A DNA stretch of 64,000 nucleotides, taken from assembly GCF_963378085.1 (NCBI RefSeq), contig NZ_OY726395.1:2790001-2854000 (forward strand). Reading direction: 5' to 3'. This document shows positions 43,322 through 51,890 of the stretch, one piece after another; the stretch's first letter is position 1; the number at the start of each line of letters is the position of its first letter. The notes under the pieces were generated by a model. It saw only the letters and a list, made by a program, of their open reading frames with translations, ran no database searches and had not been told where the DNA came from. The DNA comes from Mycolicibacterium sp. MU0050 (GTDB lineage: Bacteria > Actinomycetota > Actinomycetes > Mycobacteriales > Mycobacteriaceae). Both the position numbers and the translations under genes were made by a program.

Positions 43322-44190
43322 GCTGTGCTTCCTCCTGATTGAGCGATGACTTTCATTACCGTGTCCGCGAATTCGGCCAGGCTGGCCGGCGCGGCAAAGT
43401 CCGCGAACCACACGTAGAACCGCTCGACACCCCGGTCGATCAGCCCGCCGAAGTGCTCGACCAACTCCGGTGCGGTACCGCACACCAGTCCGTCGCCGAG
43501 ATGTCCGAATCGACGCCGGGCGGTCTCGGCGACCGCGCCGCGGTCCGCGTCCGCGCCGGCGAAACCGACCATCTGCTGCATGGAGACCCGTGCGTCGCCC
43601 ACCGTGGGCAGCAGCGCGTCGAGTCGGTCCAGCTGGTGCGAGGGGATGTTCCACCAGTCGGCGTACTTGCGCGTCAGCTCCAGGGTGGTCTTTCCGATCC
43701 CACCCAGGATCAACGGAATAGGCTGGGAGGCAACAGGTTCCTGGGTCCGCTCGGTGACTCCGTCGCGGCCCCAGAACTCCCGGATCAATGCGACGTCGGC
43801 GGCCAGTCGGCGCGCCCGCCCCTTGGCGTCGTCGCCGCCCTCGATGCCGAAGCGGGCGAACTCCGCGGGCCACGAGCCCGACCCGAGCCCGAGTTCGAAG
43901 CGACCTCCGGAGGCCTCGGCGAGCGTGACGGCCTGCTTGGCCAGCACGGCCGGATGGCGGAAGCCGTCGCACAACACCAGGTGGCCGATCTTCAGCCGCT
44001 CGGTACGCGCGGCCACCCACGTCGCGAGTGTCATTGCCTCCCAGATGCTTTGATGCGTCGCCCCCGGGGGCTCGAGATGGTCGATGAAAGCGATGCCGTC
44101 AAAACCGTTGCGCTCGGCGGTCTGTGCGCGCAGCACCACATCGTCGATTCCCATCCGCACCTGCGGCAGGAAGAGAAACCATTCGGCCAT
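43318..44190 (-). CDS. LLM-class (F420-dependent-like) oxidoreductase
   Basis: A 290-residue luciferase-like TIM-barrel oxidoreductase. Blocks seen: GFDGIAFIDHLEPPG near residue 30, KIGHLVLCDGFRHPAVLAKQAVTLAEASGGRFELGLGSGSWPAEF near 70-110, and IPLILGGIGKTTLELTRKYADWWN near 160. Length and the GGRFELGLG signature fit the mycobacterial F420/FMN family. It heads a two-gene unit with the thioesterase. The substrate is unknown. Confidence 0.9.
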   Translation of the reverse strand: MAEWFLFLPQVRMGIDDVVLRAQTAERNGFDGIAFIDHLEPPGATHQSIWEAMTLATWVAARTERLKIGHLVLCDGFRHPAVLAKQAVTLAEASGGRFELGLGSGSWPAEFARFGIEGGDDAKGRARRLAADVALIREFWGRDGVTERTQEPVASQPIPLILGGIGKTTLELTRKYADWWNIPSHQLDRLDALLPTVGDARVSMQQMVGFAGADADRGAVAETARRRFGHLGDGLVCGTAPELVEHFGGLIDRGVERFYVWFADFAAPASLAEFADTVMKVIAQSGGSTA

Positions 44191-44318
44191 GGGTCCAAGA
44201 CAGTAACCCCCGACCGCCACGCGCGCTAGACACTCGCACAGCATGTCCGCCAACCGGTACCCTCGGGCACCAAACGCGCGGCCCCCGGCGCCGCGCACGA
44301 TTTCGGTAGGGGTACGCG

Positions 44319-44972
44319 ATGGCCAAGGTGAGCGGAGCCGATTCCCGGCGACCGCGGGCCGATGCCGGGCCCGAGACCGACCCGGCCCGCGCGAAATCGC
44401 AGGCGCGCGCGCAGAGTTTCATGCGCTCCGCGCTGGCGATCCTCGGCGAGACCGGCCGCACGGACTTCACCGTGCTGGAGGTCGTGGAACGGTCCAAGAC
44501 GTCGCTGCGGGCGTTCTACCAGCACTTTGCCACCAAGGATGAGCTGCTGCTGGCCCTGGTCGAGAAGATCATGTCCGACGCCACCGAGCGCTGGACCGCC
44601 GAGACCGCCGGTATGCCCAGCGACGAGGCGCTGCGCCTGCTGATCGACCGGGTGAGCGCGCCGGCGGAATCGACCACGCAGGAAGGCATCAACCGGGGTC
44701 TGACGTACTACAACGACCACCTGCTCGAGACGCGCCCCAAGGAGTTCGCCAAGGTGCTGGCCCCGTTGAACCGGCTGGTCAGCGACATCCTGCGGCGTGG
44801 CATCGCCGACGGGGTGTTCCGGCCCGATCTCGATGTCGACACCGACGCGACGATCCTGATGCACACCGCCCTGGGGGCGCTGCGGCTGCGCGACCTGGGC
44901 GCGGAGCTCAACGGGGTGGCCATCGAGGGCCGCCACGTGTACGAATTCAGCCTCCGCGGCCTCCTCAAATAA
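44319..44972 (+). CDS. TetR family transcriptional regulator
   Basis: A 217-residue TetR protein. A charged ~30-residue leader precedes the helix-turn-helix at about residues 50-70 (FTVLEVVERSKTSLRAFYQHFATKDEL). ATG 44319 has TAGGGG upstream. The gap to the amidohydrolase holds a tandem operator-like pair (45031-45069), so it most likely regulates that downstream gene set. It is not a close relative of the cluster-1 and cluster-2 TetR proteins by eye. Confidence 0.88.
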   Translation: MAKVSGADSRRPRADAGPETDPARAKSQARAQSFMRSALAILGETGRTDFTVLEVVERSKTSLRAFYQHFATKDELLLALVEKIMSDATERWTAETAGMPSDEALRLLIDRVSAPAESTTQEGINRGLTYYNDHLLETRPKEFAKVLAPLNRLVSDILRRGIADGVFRPDLDVDTDATILMHTALGALRLRDLGAELNGVAIEGRHVYEFSLRGLLK

Positions 44973-45030
44973 CGCCCTGAACAGCGCAAACGACATACCG
45001 TAAGCGGTTCTGGCACCGTGTTGCCTCCCG

Positions 45031-45069
45031 TGGTAATCTCGTTACCAAACTGCGGTAATGCCATTACCG
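45031..45069. promoter_or_regulatory. Two tandem GGTAA-N5-TTACC operator-like dyads
   Basis: First dyad TGGTAA (45031-45036), five bases, TTACCA (45042-45047). Second dyad CGGTAAT (45053-45059), three bases, ATTACCG (45063-45069). Both reduce to GGTAA-N5-TTACC. Their centres are 22 bp apart, about two helical turns, which favours cooperative binding of two dimers on one face. They lie 32-70 nt before the amidohydrolase start and downstream of a tetR gene. Confidence 0.75.
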
Positions 45070-45100
45070 TCGCACCGAAAAACGACATGAGGAGCCCAAC

Positions 45101-46330
45101 ATGCCGTCACGGAATCTCGACTATCCGGTGTTCGACGCCGACAACCACTTCTACGAGCCCAAGGAAGCCCTCACGCAGTTCCTGCCCGAGCACCGCAAGG
45201 GCGTCATCGATTACATCGACGTGCGGGGTCGCACCAAGATCGTCGTGCGCAACCAGATCAGCGACTACATCCCCAACCCCACCTTCGAGGTGGTCGCGCG
45301 GCCCGGCGCCCAGGAGGAGTACTTCCGGCACGGCAGCGGCGGGAAGAGCTACCGCGAGGTGCTGGGCAAGCCGATGAAGGCGATCCCCGCCTTCCGCAAT
45401 CCCGAGGCCCGCCTCGAGGTGCTCGACGGCCTGGGTCTGGACTACACCATCATGTTCCCCACCCTGGCCAGCCTGGTCGAGGAGCGCCTCAAGGACGACC
45501 CGGACCTGATCCTCGACATCGTCCACGCGCTCAACCAGTGGATGTACGAGACCTGGTCGTTCAACTACGAGAACCGCATCTTCTCCACGCCGGTGATCAA
45601 CCTCGGCGTCGTCGACCGCGCCCTCGAGGAGCTGGAATGGTGCCTCGAGCGGGGCGCCAAGACCGTGCTGGTCCGCCCGGCGCCGGTCCCCGGCTACCGC
45701 GGCACCCGGTCGCTGGGCCTGCCCGAGTTCGACCCGTTCTGGGATGCCTGCGTCAAGGCCGGCGTCCCGGTCTGCATGCACGCCTCCGACAGCGGCTACT
45801 CCCAGTACCTCAACGACTGGGAGCCGGCCGACGAGTTCCTGCCGTTCAAGCCGACGTCGTTCCGCATGGTCGCGATGGGCAAGCGGCCCATCGAGGACAC
45901 CATGGCCGCGCTGGTGTGTCACGGCGCGCTGACCCGGAACCCGGACCTGCGCATCCTGTCGGTGGAGAACGGCGCCTCCTGGGTGCCCTACCTCTTCTAC
46001 CAGTTCAAGGACGTCTATTCGAAGATGCCCCAGGAGTTCCCGGAGGATCCGATCGAGGCCTTCAAGCGGTGCGTGTACGTCGCGCCGTTCTGGGAGGACA
46101 ACTTCAAGGAGATGGCCGACCTGTGCGGTATCGACCGGATCATCTTCGGGTCGGACTGGCCGCACCCGGAGGGCCTGGCCGACCCGATCAACCTGGTCGA
46201 CGACCTGGAGCGCAACGGTCTCGACGAGGACGGCATCCGAAAGGTCATGGGCGGCAACCTGGTCGACCTGTTCAAGGTCGAGAACAAGAAGGTTCACAAG
46301 CCCGACGTGCCGGCCCTCGTCATCGCCTGA
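45101..46330 (+). CDS. Amidohydrolase family 2 protein
   Basis: A 409-residue metal-dependent hydrolase/decarboxylase-type TIM barrel. The N-terminal metal segment is FDADNHFYEP (residues 11-20), CMHASDSGYSQ lies near 230 and the C-terminal IIFGSDWPHPEG near 350, the usual Asp-containing loop. Members hydrolyse or decarboxylate cyclic and aromatic acids. Many close actinobacterial members sit with acyl-CoA dehydrogenase genes, as here (50 nt before the next gene). It is preceded by GAGGAG and the tandem operator. Confidence 0.88.
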   Translation: MPSRNLDYPVFDADNHFYEPKEALTQFLPEHRKGVIDYIDVRGRTKIVVRNQISDYIPNPTFEVVARPGAQEEYFRHGSGGKSYREVLGKPMKAIPAFRNPEARLEVLDGLGLDYTIMFPTLASLVEERLKDDPDLILDIVHALNQWMYETWSFNYENRIFSTPVINLGVVDRALEELEWCLERGAKTVLVRPAPVPGYRGTRSLGLPEFDPFWDACVKAGVPVCMHASDSGYSQYLNDWEPADEFLPFKPTSFRMVAMGKRPIEDTMAALVCHGALTRNPDLRILSVENGASWVPYLFYQFKDVYSKMPQEFPEDPIEAFKRCVYVAPFWEDNFKEMADLCGIDRIIFGSDWPHPEGLADPINLVDDLERNGLDEDGIRKVMGGNLVDLFKVENKKVHKPDVPALVIA

Positions 46331-46379
46331 CATCATCTCCCCCACCGGACTTCGACTACCCAGAGGCTGAACCGATTTC

Positions 46380-47534
46380 ATGACCGATCTCGCCGCCAAC
46401 CCGGAACAGCTGCTGTTCGTCTCCACCACGCGGGCGTTCCTGGACAAGGAAGCGTCGCTGACCCACGTCCGTGGGCTGCACGACGCCGGGACGTCCTTCG
46501 AGCCCGCGTGGTGGCAGCGGGCCGCAGAACTGGGTTGGGCCAGCCTGCTGGTGCCCGAAGAACTCGGCGGCGGAAGCGTTTCCGGTGACGGGGTCGCCGA
46601 CCTCGCCCTGGTGGCCGAGCAGATCGGTCGGTCAGTGGCGCCCGGCCCACTGCACCCGGTCAGCACGGTGCTGGCCGGGCTGGTCGAGGCGCCGGACGGT
46701 CACGAAGAGACCATCGAGGCGCTGGTCGCCGGCGAACTCGTGGCCTCCTGGGCGGTGTACGAACCACGCCGGCCGTTGCGCCTGCAGGACGCCGACGGCA
46801 CCGAAATCCAGACCACCGCAACCCGTACCGACTCGGGCTACCGGATCGACGGTGTGAAGGACCGCGTCGAGGCGGGCGCCGAGAGCGGCGCGGTGCTGGT
46901 GCTGGCCCGCTGCGACGGCGCGCTGCGCCAGTTCCTGGTCCCCACCGACGCGCCCGGCGTCACCGTGACCACGCAGGACTCCATCGACCTGGTCAAGCGT
47001 TATGCCCGAATCGAATTCGACGGTGTCGAGGTGGACACATCGGCCGCCGTCGGCGATGCTGAACAGACCCCAGCCATCGTCGAACGGCAACGCCAGATCG
47101 CGCTGGTCCTGCAATGCGCGGAGATCGTCGGGATCCTTGAGGCGGTGCTGGCCATGACCAACCAGTGGCTGGTCGACCGACACAGCTTCGGCCGCCCGCT
47201 GGCGTCGTATCAGGCGCTCAAGCACCGCGCGGCGGACATGAAGATGTGGTTCGAAGCCGCCCGCGGCACCACCGCCGGCGCGGTCGCCGCCGTGTCTGCC
47301 CGCGCCGACGACGCGCCGCTGCTGGTCAGTGTCGCCAAAGCCTATGTGGCCGAACGCGCCCCGGTGATGCTGCAGGACTGCGTGCAGTTGCACGGCGGTA
47401 TCGGCGTGACCTGGGAGCACGACCTGCACCTCTACTTGCGCCGGATATCGCTGTACCGTGCCATGTTCGGCGCACCGGAAGATCATCACCGCGCCGTGTA
47501 CGCCCTGAGTAGGAAGTCGGATACCCCCTCATGA
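46380..47534 (+). CDS. Acyl-CoA dehydrogenase, probable subunit of a heteromeric enzyme
   Basis: A 384-residue acyl-CoA dehydrogenase-fold protein. It has the general helical N-domain, HSFGRPLASYQALKHRAADM and LQLHGGIGVTWEHDLHLYLRR blocks. The usual C-terminal GTSE-type catalytic stretch is missing; that region reads YRAMFGAPEDHHR. Mycobacterial steroid catabolism uses heteromeric acyl-CoA dehydrogenases made of two such unequal partners. The 4-nt overlap with the next dehydrogenase gene supports a heteromer. Substrate unknown. Confidence 0.88.
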   Translation: MTDLAANPEQLLFVSTTRAFLDKEASLTHVRGLHDAGTSFEPAWWQRAAELGWASLLVPEELGGGSVSGDGVADLALVAEQIGRSVAPGPLHPVSTVLAGLVEAPDGHEETIEALVAGELVASWAVYEPRRPLRLQDADGTEIQTTATRTDSGYRIDGVKDRVEAGAESGAVLVLARCDGALRQFLVPTDAPGVTVTTQDSIDLVKRYARIEFDGVEVDTSAAVGDAEQTPAIVERQRQIALVLQCAEIVGILEAVLAMTNQWLVDRHSFGRPLASYQALKHRAADMKMWFEAARGTTAGAVAAVSARADDAPLLVSVAKAYVAERAPVMLQDCVQLHGGIGVTWEHDLHLYLRRISLYRAMFGAPEDHHRAVYALSRKSDTPS

Positions 47535-48793
47535 CCGAGACGGTGACAGCGCCCGAGACCACCGAGTCGGTGGCGGAGTTCGCCGCGCGCGCCCGTGCGT
47601 GGCTGGCCGAGAACATGCCGCGCATCGACCCGGACAACCCGCCGTTCTCCGTGCGCGCCGAGCAGCAGTCCTGGGATCGGGCCAAGGAACTGCAGAAGCG
47701 GTTGTACGCCGGCGGTTTCGCGGGCATCTGCTTCCCCCGCGAATACGGCGGCCTGGGCCTCGATTTCGCCTACCAGAAGGCGTTCAACGACGAGTGCCGG
47801 TGCTACGAGATGCCGTTGATCCTCAACACGCCCTCGTTCACCATCTGCGCCGCCACCATCCTCGACGTGGGCAGCGAACAGCAGAAGCGCGAGCGCATCT
47901 CGGCGGCGATCCGCGGCGACGAGATCCTGGTGCAGCTGCTGTCCGAGCCCAGTGGCGGCTCCGACCTGGCCGGGGTGATCACGCGCGCGGACCGCAAGGA
48001 CGACAAGTGGATCATCAACGGCGCCAAGACCTGGAGCACCAGCGCGTTCGCCGGTGACTACGGGCTGATGCTGGCACGTACCGACTGGACCGTGCCCAAG
48101 CACGAGGGCCTGACCATGTTCCTGGTGCCGCTGAACGCGCCCGGAATCACCATGCGCCGCATCAAAGAGGTCAACGGCAACGAGGAATTCTGCGAGGAGT
48201 TCTTCGACGGTCTCGAACTCACCGACGATGCGGTGGTCGGCGAGGTCAACGACGGCTGGACGGTGGCCACGCGCCAGCTCCATCACGAACGGCGCGCCGT
48301 GGGCGGCGGCTCCGAGTTCGCCAGCGGCACCGGCGCGGAGAACGCCAACGAGATGCCGCCCGACCACGTCGGGATCGCCGAGCGCACCGGGCAGGGTGAC
48401 GACCCGCGGGTCCAGGACCTGGCCGGGCGCGCGCTGGTGCGCCGCATCGTCAAGAAGCAACTGATCGATCACGTCGGCGCCGCCATCGCCAACGGCTCCC
48501 TGCCGCCGAACGCCGGGACGTTGATCCGGCTGTTCCACGCCGAGACCACCGAACTCGAGGTCGACACCGCGCTGGCGATCGCCGGCACCGCGGGCGTCGT
48601 CGACGAGGGCGGCGAGCTGGCCGGGATGCTCGACATCGGGGTCCGGTACCTGTCCCGCCAGACCGGTTCGCTCGGCGGCGGCAGCAGCGAGATGGCGCGC
48701 AACGTGATCGGCGAACGCGTGCTGGGCTTCCCGCGCGAACCCGCCGCGGACCGCGGCATCCCCTTCAACGAAGTCAAACGCGGACGATCCTGA
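47531..48793 (+). CDS. Acyl-CoA dehydrogenase, partner subunit
   Basis: A 420-residue acyl-CoA dehydrogenase. Blocks seen: GICFPREYGGLGLDFAYQ, LLSEPSGGSDLAGV, WIINGAKTWSTSAFAGDYG and the C-terminal SLGGGSSEMARNVIGERVLG. ATG 47531 overlaps the previous gene by 4 nt, indicating coupled translation and equal dosage. The pair probably forms a heterotetramer that dehydrogenates a bulky acyl-CoA, by analogy with FadE pairs of sterol catabolism. Confidence 0.9.
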   Translation: MTETVTAPETTESVAEFAARARAWLAENMPRIDPDNPPFSVRAEQQSWDRAKELQKRLYAGGFAGICFPREYGGLGLDFAYQKAFNDECRCYEMPLILNTPSFTICAATILDVGSEQQKRERISAAIRGDEILVQLLSEPSGGSDLAGVITRADRKDDKWIINGAKTWSTSAFAGDYGLMLARTDWTVPKHEGLTMFLVPLNAPGITMRRIKEVNGNEEFCEEFFDGLELTDDAVVGEVNDGWTVATRQLHHERRAVGGGSEFASGTGAENANEMPPDHVGIAERTGQGDDPRVQDLAGRALVRRIVKKQLIDHVGAAIANGSLPPNAGTLIRLFHAETTELEVDTALAIAGTAGVVDEGGELAGMLDIGVRYLSRQTGSLGGGSSEMARNVIGERVLGFPREPAADRGIPFNEVKRGRS

Positions 48794-48827
48794 CCTGGTC
48801 CCGGCCGCTGACACTAAAGTGGCGGCC

Positions 48828-49219
48828 ATGACCGCTGCGCCCACGGTGGACCCGCCGCCCGCGCTGTCGAAACTGCTGTCCGGCTTGCAGGCCGCGCTGC
48901 GGGGTGAGGCGGCGTGGGCGGCCGCAGTGTTGGGCCTGACCAATGGCTTTCCCACCCCCTACTACCTGGCCGCGATGCCGCCGCCCTGACCTCGGGTGCC
49001 GCGGTGGCCGAGCAGATGACCGCGCTGGTGGTGTTCAATCTGGTCGGCTTCCTGGCGGCGCTGATCCCGATCATCAGCTTCTGGGTGGCCCCGGAGCCCA
49101 CCCGATCGGCCGTCGAGCGGATCTATGGCTGGATCCGCAGCCGGCATCGTCTGGTCGTGGCCCTGATCGCCGGCGCGGTCGGCGTGTTCTTTCTGGTCAT
49201 GGGCCTCACCCACCTCTGA
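48828..49219 (+). pseudogene. Frameshifted remnant of a GAP-family membrane protein
   Basis: From ATG 48828 the frame encodes an odd leader, then GLTNGFPTPYYLAAM and a stop at 48987-48989. Reading on in the next frame restores the family: AALTSGAAVAEQMTALVVF, three hydrophobic segments and a final LVMGLTHL to 49219. The break lies near 48972-48985 and a one-base loss would explain it. The protein would normally be about twice as long; the N-terminal membrane helices are missing too. It resembles the mycobacterial GAP (glycolipid-addressing) family. Non-functional as it stands. Confidence 0.7.
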
Positions 49220-49243
49220 GCACCCACCGAGCCGAAGGCGTCG

Positions 49244-49549
49244 CTACGCCGGACGCTCGGCGCGGACGACGAGCTCGTCGGCGGGCACCCGGTGGCCGTG
49301 CTCACAACGGATTTCGACCCCGGCCTGGGCACCGCAGCCGTCGTGGGCCAGCCGTAACGGGGTGCCGGGAGGAACGTGCTTGCGACCCCATTCGAACAGC
49401 GACCACACCACCGGCATGAAATCGACTCCGGAGTCGGTGAGCACGTACTCGTCCCGGCTGCGTTGGCCCGGCTCCTGATACGGCCGGCGCTGCAGCAGAC
49501 CGGCCTGCACCAGGTCGTTCAGCAGCGCGGACGCGGCGGCCGCAGTCAT
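49244..49549 (-). pseudogene. 5'-truncated HxlR-type MarR-like regulator gene
   Basis: The remaining ~100 residues contain the wing and C-terminal part of an HxlR helix-turn-helix regulator: LLNDLVQAGLLQRRPYQE, YVLTDSGVDFMPVVWSLFEWG, then a short Cys-containing tail. The first ~50 residues with the recognition helix (CPV-type cysteine, ERW segment) are absent. Upstream the sequence passes directly into the start of the divergent thiolase. It probably cannot bind DNA. Confidence 0.72.
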
Positions 49550-49550
49550 C

Positions 49551-50702
49551 GTGGCAGCGGTCCGGACCCCGATCGGCAAAGGCAAGACCAACGGGGCGCT
49601 GCACGGCGTCCTGCCGGCCGACCTACTGGCCCACAGCCTGCGGGAGTTGATCACCCGCACCGGCATCGACCCAGTCCTGGTCGACGATGTGATCGCCGGA
49701 GCCGTCACCCAGGTCGGCGACCAGGCAGTAAACATCGCCCGCAACGCGCTGCTGGGCGCGGGCTTCCCGGAGAGCGTTCCCGGCACCACGGTGGATCGCC
49801 AGTGCGGAAGTTCGCAACAGGCGATCAGTTTCGCCGCCCAGGGTGTGCTCGCCGGGGCCTACGACATCGTGATCGCCGCGGGAGTGGAGTCCATGTCCCG
49901 GGTGCCGATGGGCAGCTCAGTGTTGCCCGGCAGCGACCCGTTCGGCCTGGCCTTTGCCGAGCGTTACGCCGACAGCCTTGTCCCGCAAGGCATCAGCGCG
50001 GAGCTGATCGCGGCCAAATGGGGCTTCTCCCGCGCCCAGCTCGACGAGTTCTCCGCGGCCAGCCATGAAAAGGCGGCCCGGGCCACCAAGGAGGGACGGT
50101 TCGAGGCCGAGCTCGCCCCGATCGCCGGCCTGAGCACCGACGAGATCATCCGGCCGGGTACCACGGTGGACACCCTGGCCGGGCTGAAGCCGGCGTTCTA
50201 CTACGAGGCCTACGCGGCGCGCTTCCCGCAGATCGACTGGGCGATAACACCGGGCAACTGGTCCCCGCTGTCGGATGGCAGCGCGGCGGTGATGATCACC
50301 AGCGGTGAGACGGCCAGGAAGCTGGGTTTGAGCCCGCTCGCGCGGATTCATACCACCACCGTCGCGGGATCCGACCCGCTCTACATGCTGACCGGTGTCA
50401 TCCCGGCCACCGAAAAGGTCCTGGCGCGTGCGGGTTTGACGCTGGCGGACATCGACCTGTTCGAAGTGAACGAGGCCTTCGCGCCGGTGGTGCTGGCCTG
50501 GGCGCATGACGTCGGGGCCGACCTGAGCAAGACCAACGTCAACGGCGGGGCCATCGCGACCGGGCATCCGCTCGGCGCCAGCGGGGCTCGCCTGACGACC
50601 ACCCTGGTCAATGCGCTCGAACAGCGCGGTGGACACTACGGCCTGCAGACCATGTGTGAGGGCGGCGGCATGGCCAACGCCACCATCATCGAGCGGCTGT
50701 AG
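49551..50702 (+). CDS. Acetyl-CoA acetyltransferase (thiolase), 5' end damaged
   Basis: A 383-residue classical thiolase. Nucleophile Cys85 is in VDRQCGSSQQA, NEAFAPV and GHPLGASGAR give the His loops, and the second Cys is in TMCEGGGMANA. All catalytic residues are present. The N-terminal similarity actually begins a few codons before GTG 49551 (AVIVAAVRTPIG), with no start codon upstream in frame and no ribosome-binding site. The original start is therefore missing, apparently deleted together with the start of the divergent HxlR gene. It may be silent or translated poorly from GTG 49551. Confidence 0.78.
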   Translation: MAAVRTPIGKGKTNGALHGVLPADLLAHSLRELITRTGIDPVLVDDVIAGAVTQVGDQAVNIARNALLGAGFPESVPGTTVDRQCGSSQQAISFAAQGVLAGAYDIVIAAGVESMSRVPMGSSVLPGSDPFGLAFAERYADSLVPQGISAELIAAKWGFSRAQLDEFSAASHEKAARATKEGRFEAELAPIAGLSTDEIIRPGTTVDTLAGLKPAFYYEAYAARFPQIDWAITPGNWSPLSDGSAAVMITSGETARKLGLSPLARIHTTTVAGSDPLYMLTGVIPATEKVLARAGLTLADIDLFEVNEAFAPVVLAWAHDVGADLSKTNVNGGAIATGHPLGASGARLTTTLVNALEQRGGHYGLQTMCEGGGMANATIIERL

Positions 50703-50710
50703 AGCTGCGC

Positions 50711-51859
50711 TTAGGTCAGGGATTTGGCGATGATCGACTTCGTCACCTCATTCGCCCCGGCGTAGATCCGCTGCACCCGAGCGTCTTCGTACATCCGGGC
50801 GATCAGATACTCCCGCATGTACCCATAGCCGCCGTACAGCTGAACGCACCGATCGACGACCTCGCACTGCCGGTCGGTGAGCCAGTACTTGAGCATCGCG
50901 GCCTGCTCCGCATCGAGTTGCCCGCGCAGATGTTGCTCGATGCAGTGATCGAGGAACACCCGGCAGGTGGTGGCGATGGTATGACACTCGGCGAGCTCAA
51001 AGGCGGTGTTTTGGAAGTCGAACAGACTGTGCCCGAAGGCCTGGCGCTCTCGGGTGTAGCGCACCGTGTCCTGCACTGCGCGCTGCATGGCACCACTGGC
51101 CTGGGCCCCGATGATCAAGCGTTCCTGAACCAGTTGCGCCTTCAGTTGGCCGAAGCCGCGGCCCTCCGATTCGCCGAGCAGATTGTCGACCGGAACCCGC
51201 ACATCGGTGAACGCGAGCTCCGCGGTATCGGCACCGTGTTGGCCGACCTTGTCCAGCACCCGCCCGACCGTGAACCCGGGACAGGCACGTAGGTCGACGA
51301 TGAGCAGCGATACCCCCTTGGCGCCCGCAGCTGGATCGGTTTTGACGGCCAACACGATCATGTCGGCGGAGGACCCATTGGTGATGAACGTCTTCGAGCC
51401 GTTCACAACATACTCATCTCCGTCGCGAATCGCGGTGGTGCGGATGGCCTTGAGGTCCGAACCGGCTCCCGGTTCGGACATCCCGATCGCACCCAGGATC
51501 TCGCCGGTGGCCATGCCGGGAAGCCAGGTCGATTTCTGCGCCTCACTGCCGTATTCCAGCAGGTAGTGCGGAACGATTCCGCTGTGCACCGAGATACCCA
51601 GGCTCAGATCGCCGGCGTACCCCTAGGCTTCGAACACCGCGAGGTCGTGGGCGAATGTCCCGCCGCCACCGCCGTAGGCCTCGGGGATCGAACACAACAG
51701 CAAGCCCAGCTTCCCGGCCGCGCGCCACACCTCGCGGTCGATGCAGTGCTGGGTGTACCACACCTCATGTCGGGAAACCACCTCGCGCTCAAAAAATCCG
51801 TCGCGAGGTCGAAAACCGCCTTGGTGTCGTCGTTGCGCCAGGAGTTGTCTGTCGTCATG
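50711..51859 (-). pseudogene. Acyl-CoA dehydrogenase pseudogene (frameshift plus in-frame stop)
   Basis: Starting at ATG 51859 (MTTDNSWRNDD) the frame breaks at a run of six T (minus strand, near 51791-51796). Seven T would restore DFFEREVVSRHEVW. The frame then continues to VFEA, an in-frame TAG near 51624, and GYAGDLSLG. The remaining 290 residues are a normal C-terminal acyl-CoA dehydrogenase (GMSEPGAGSDLKAI, YVVNGSKTFITNG, IYAGANEVTKSIIAKSL). Two independent lesions make it a pseudogene. It converges with the thiolase at 50702. Confidence 0.85.
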
Positions 51860-51890
51860 TCATCGCCCTTTCCTCGGCCCCGCCCCCCGG

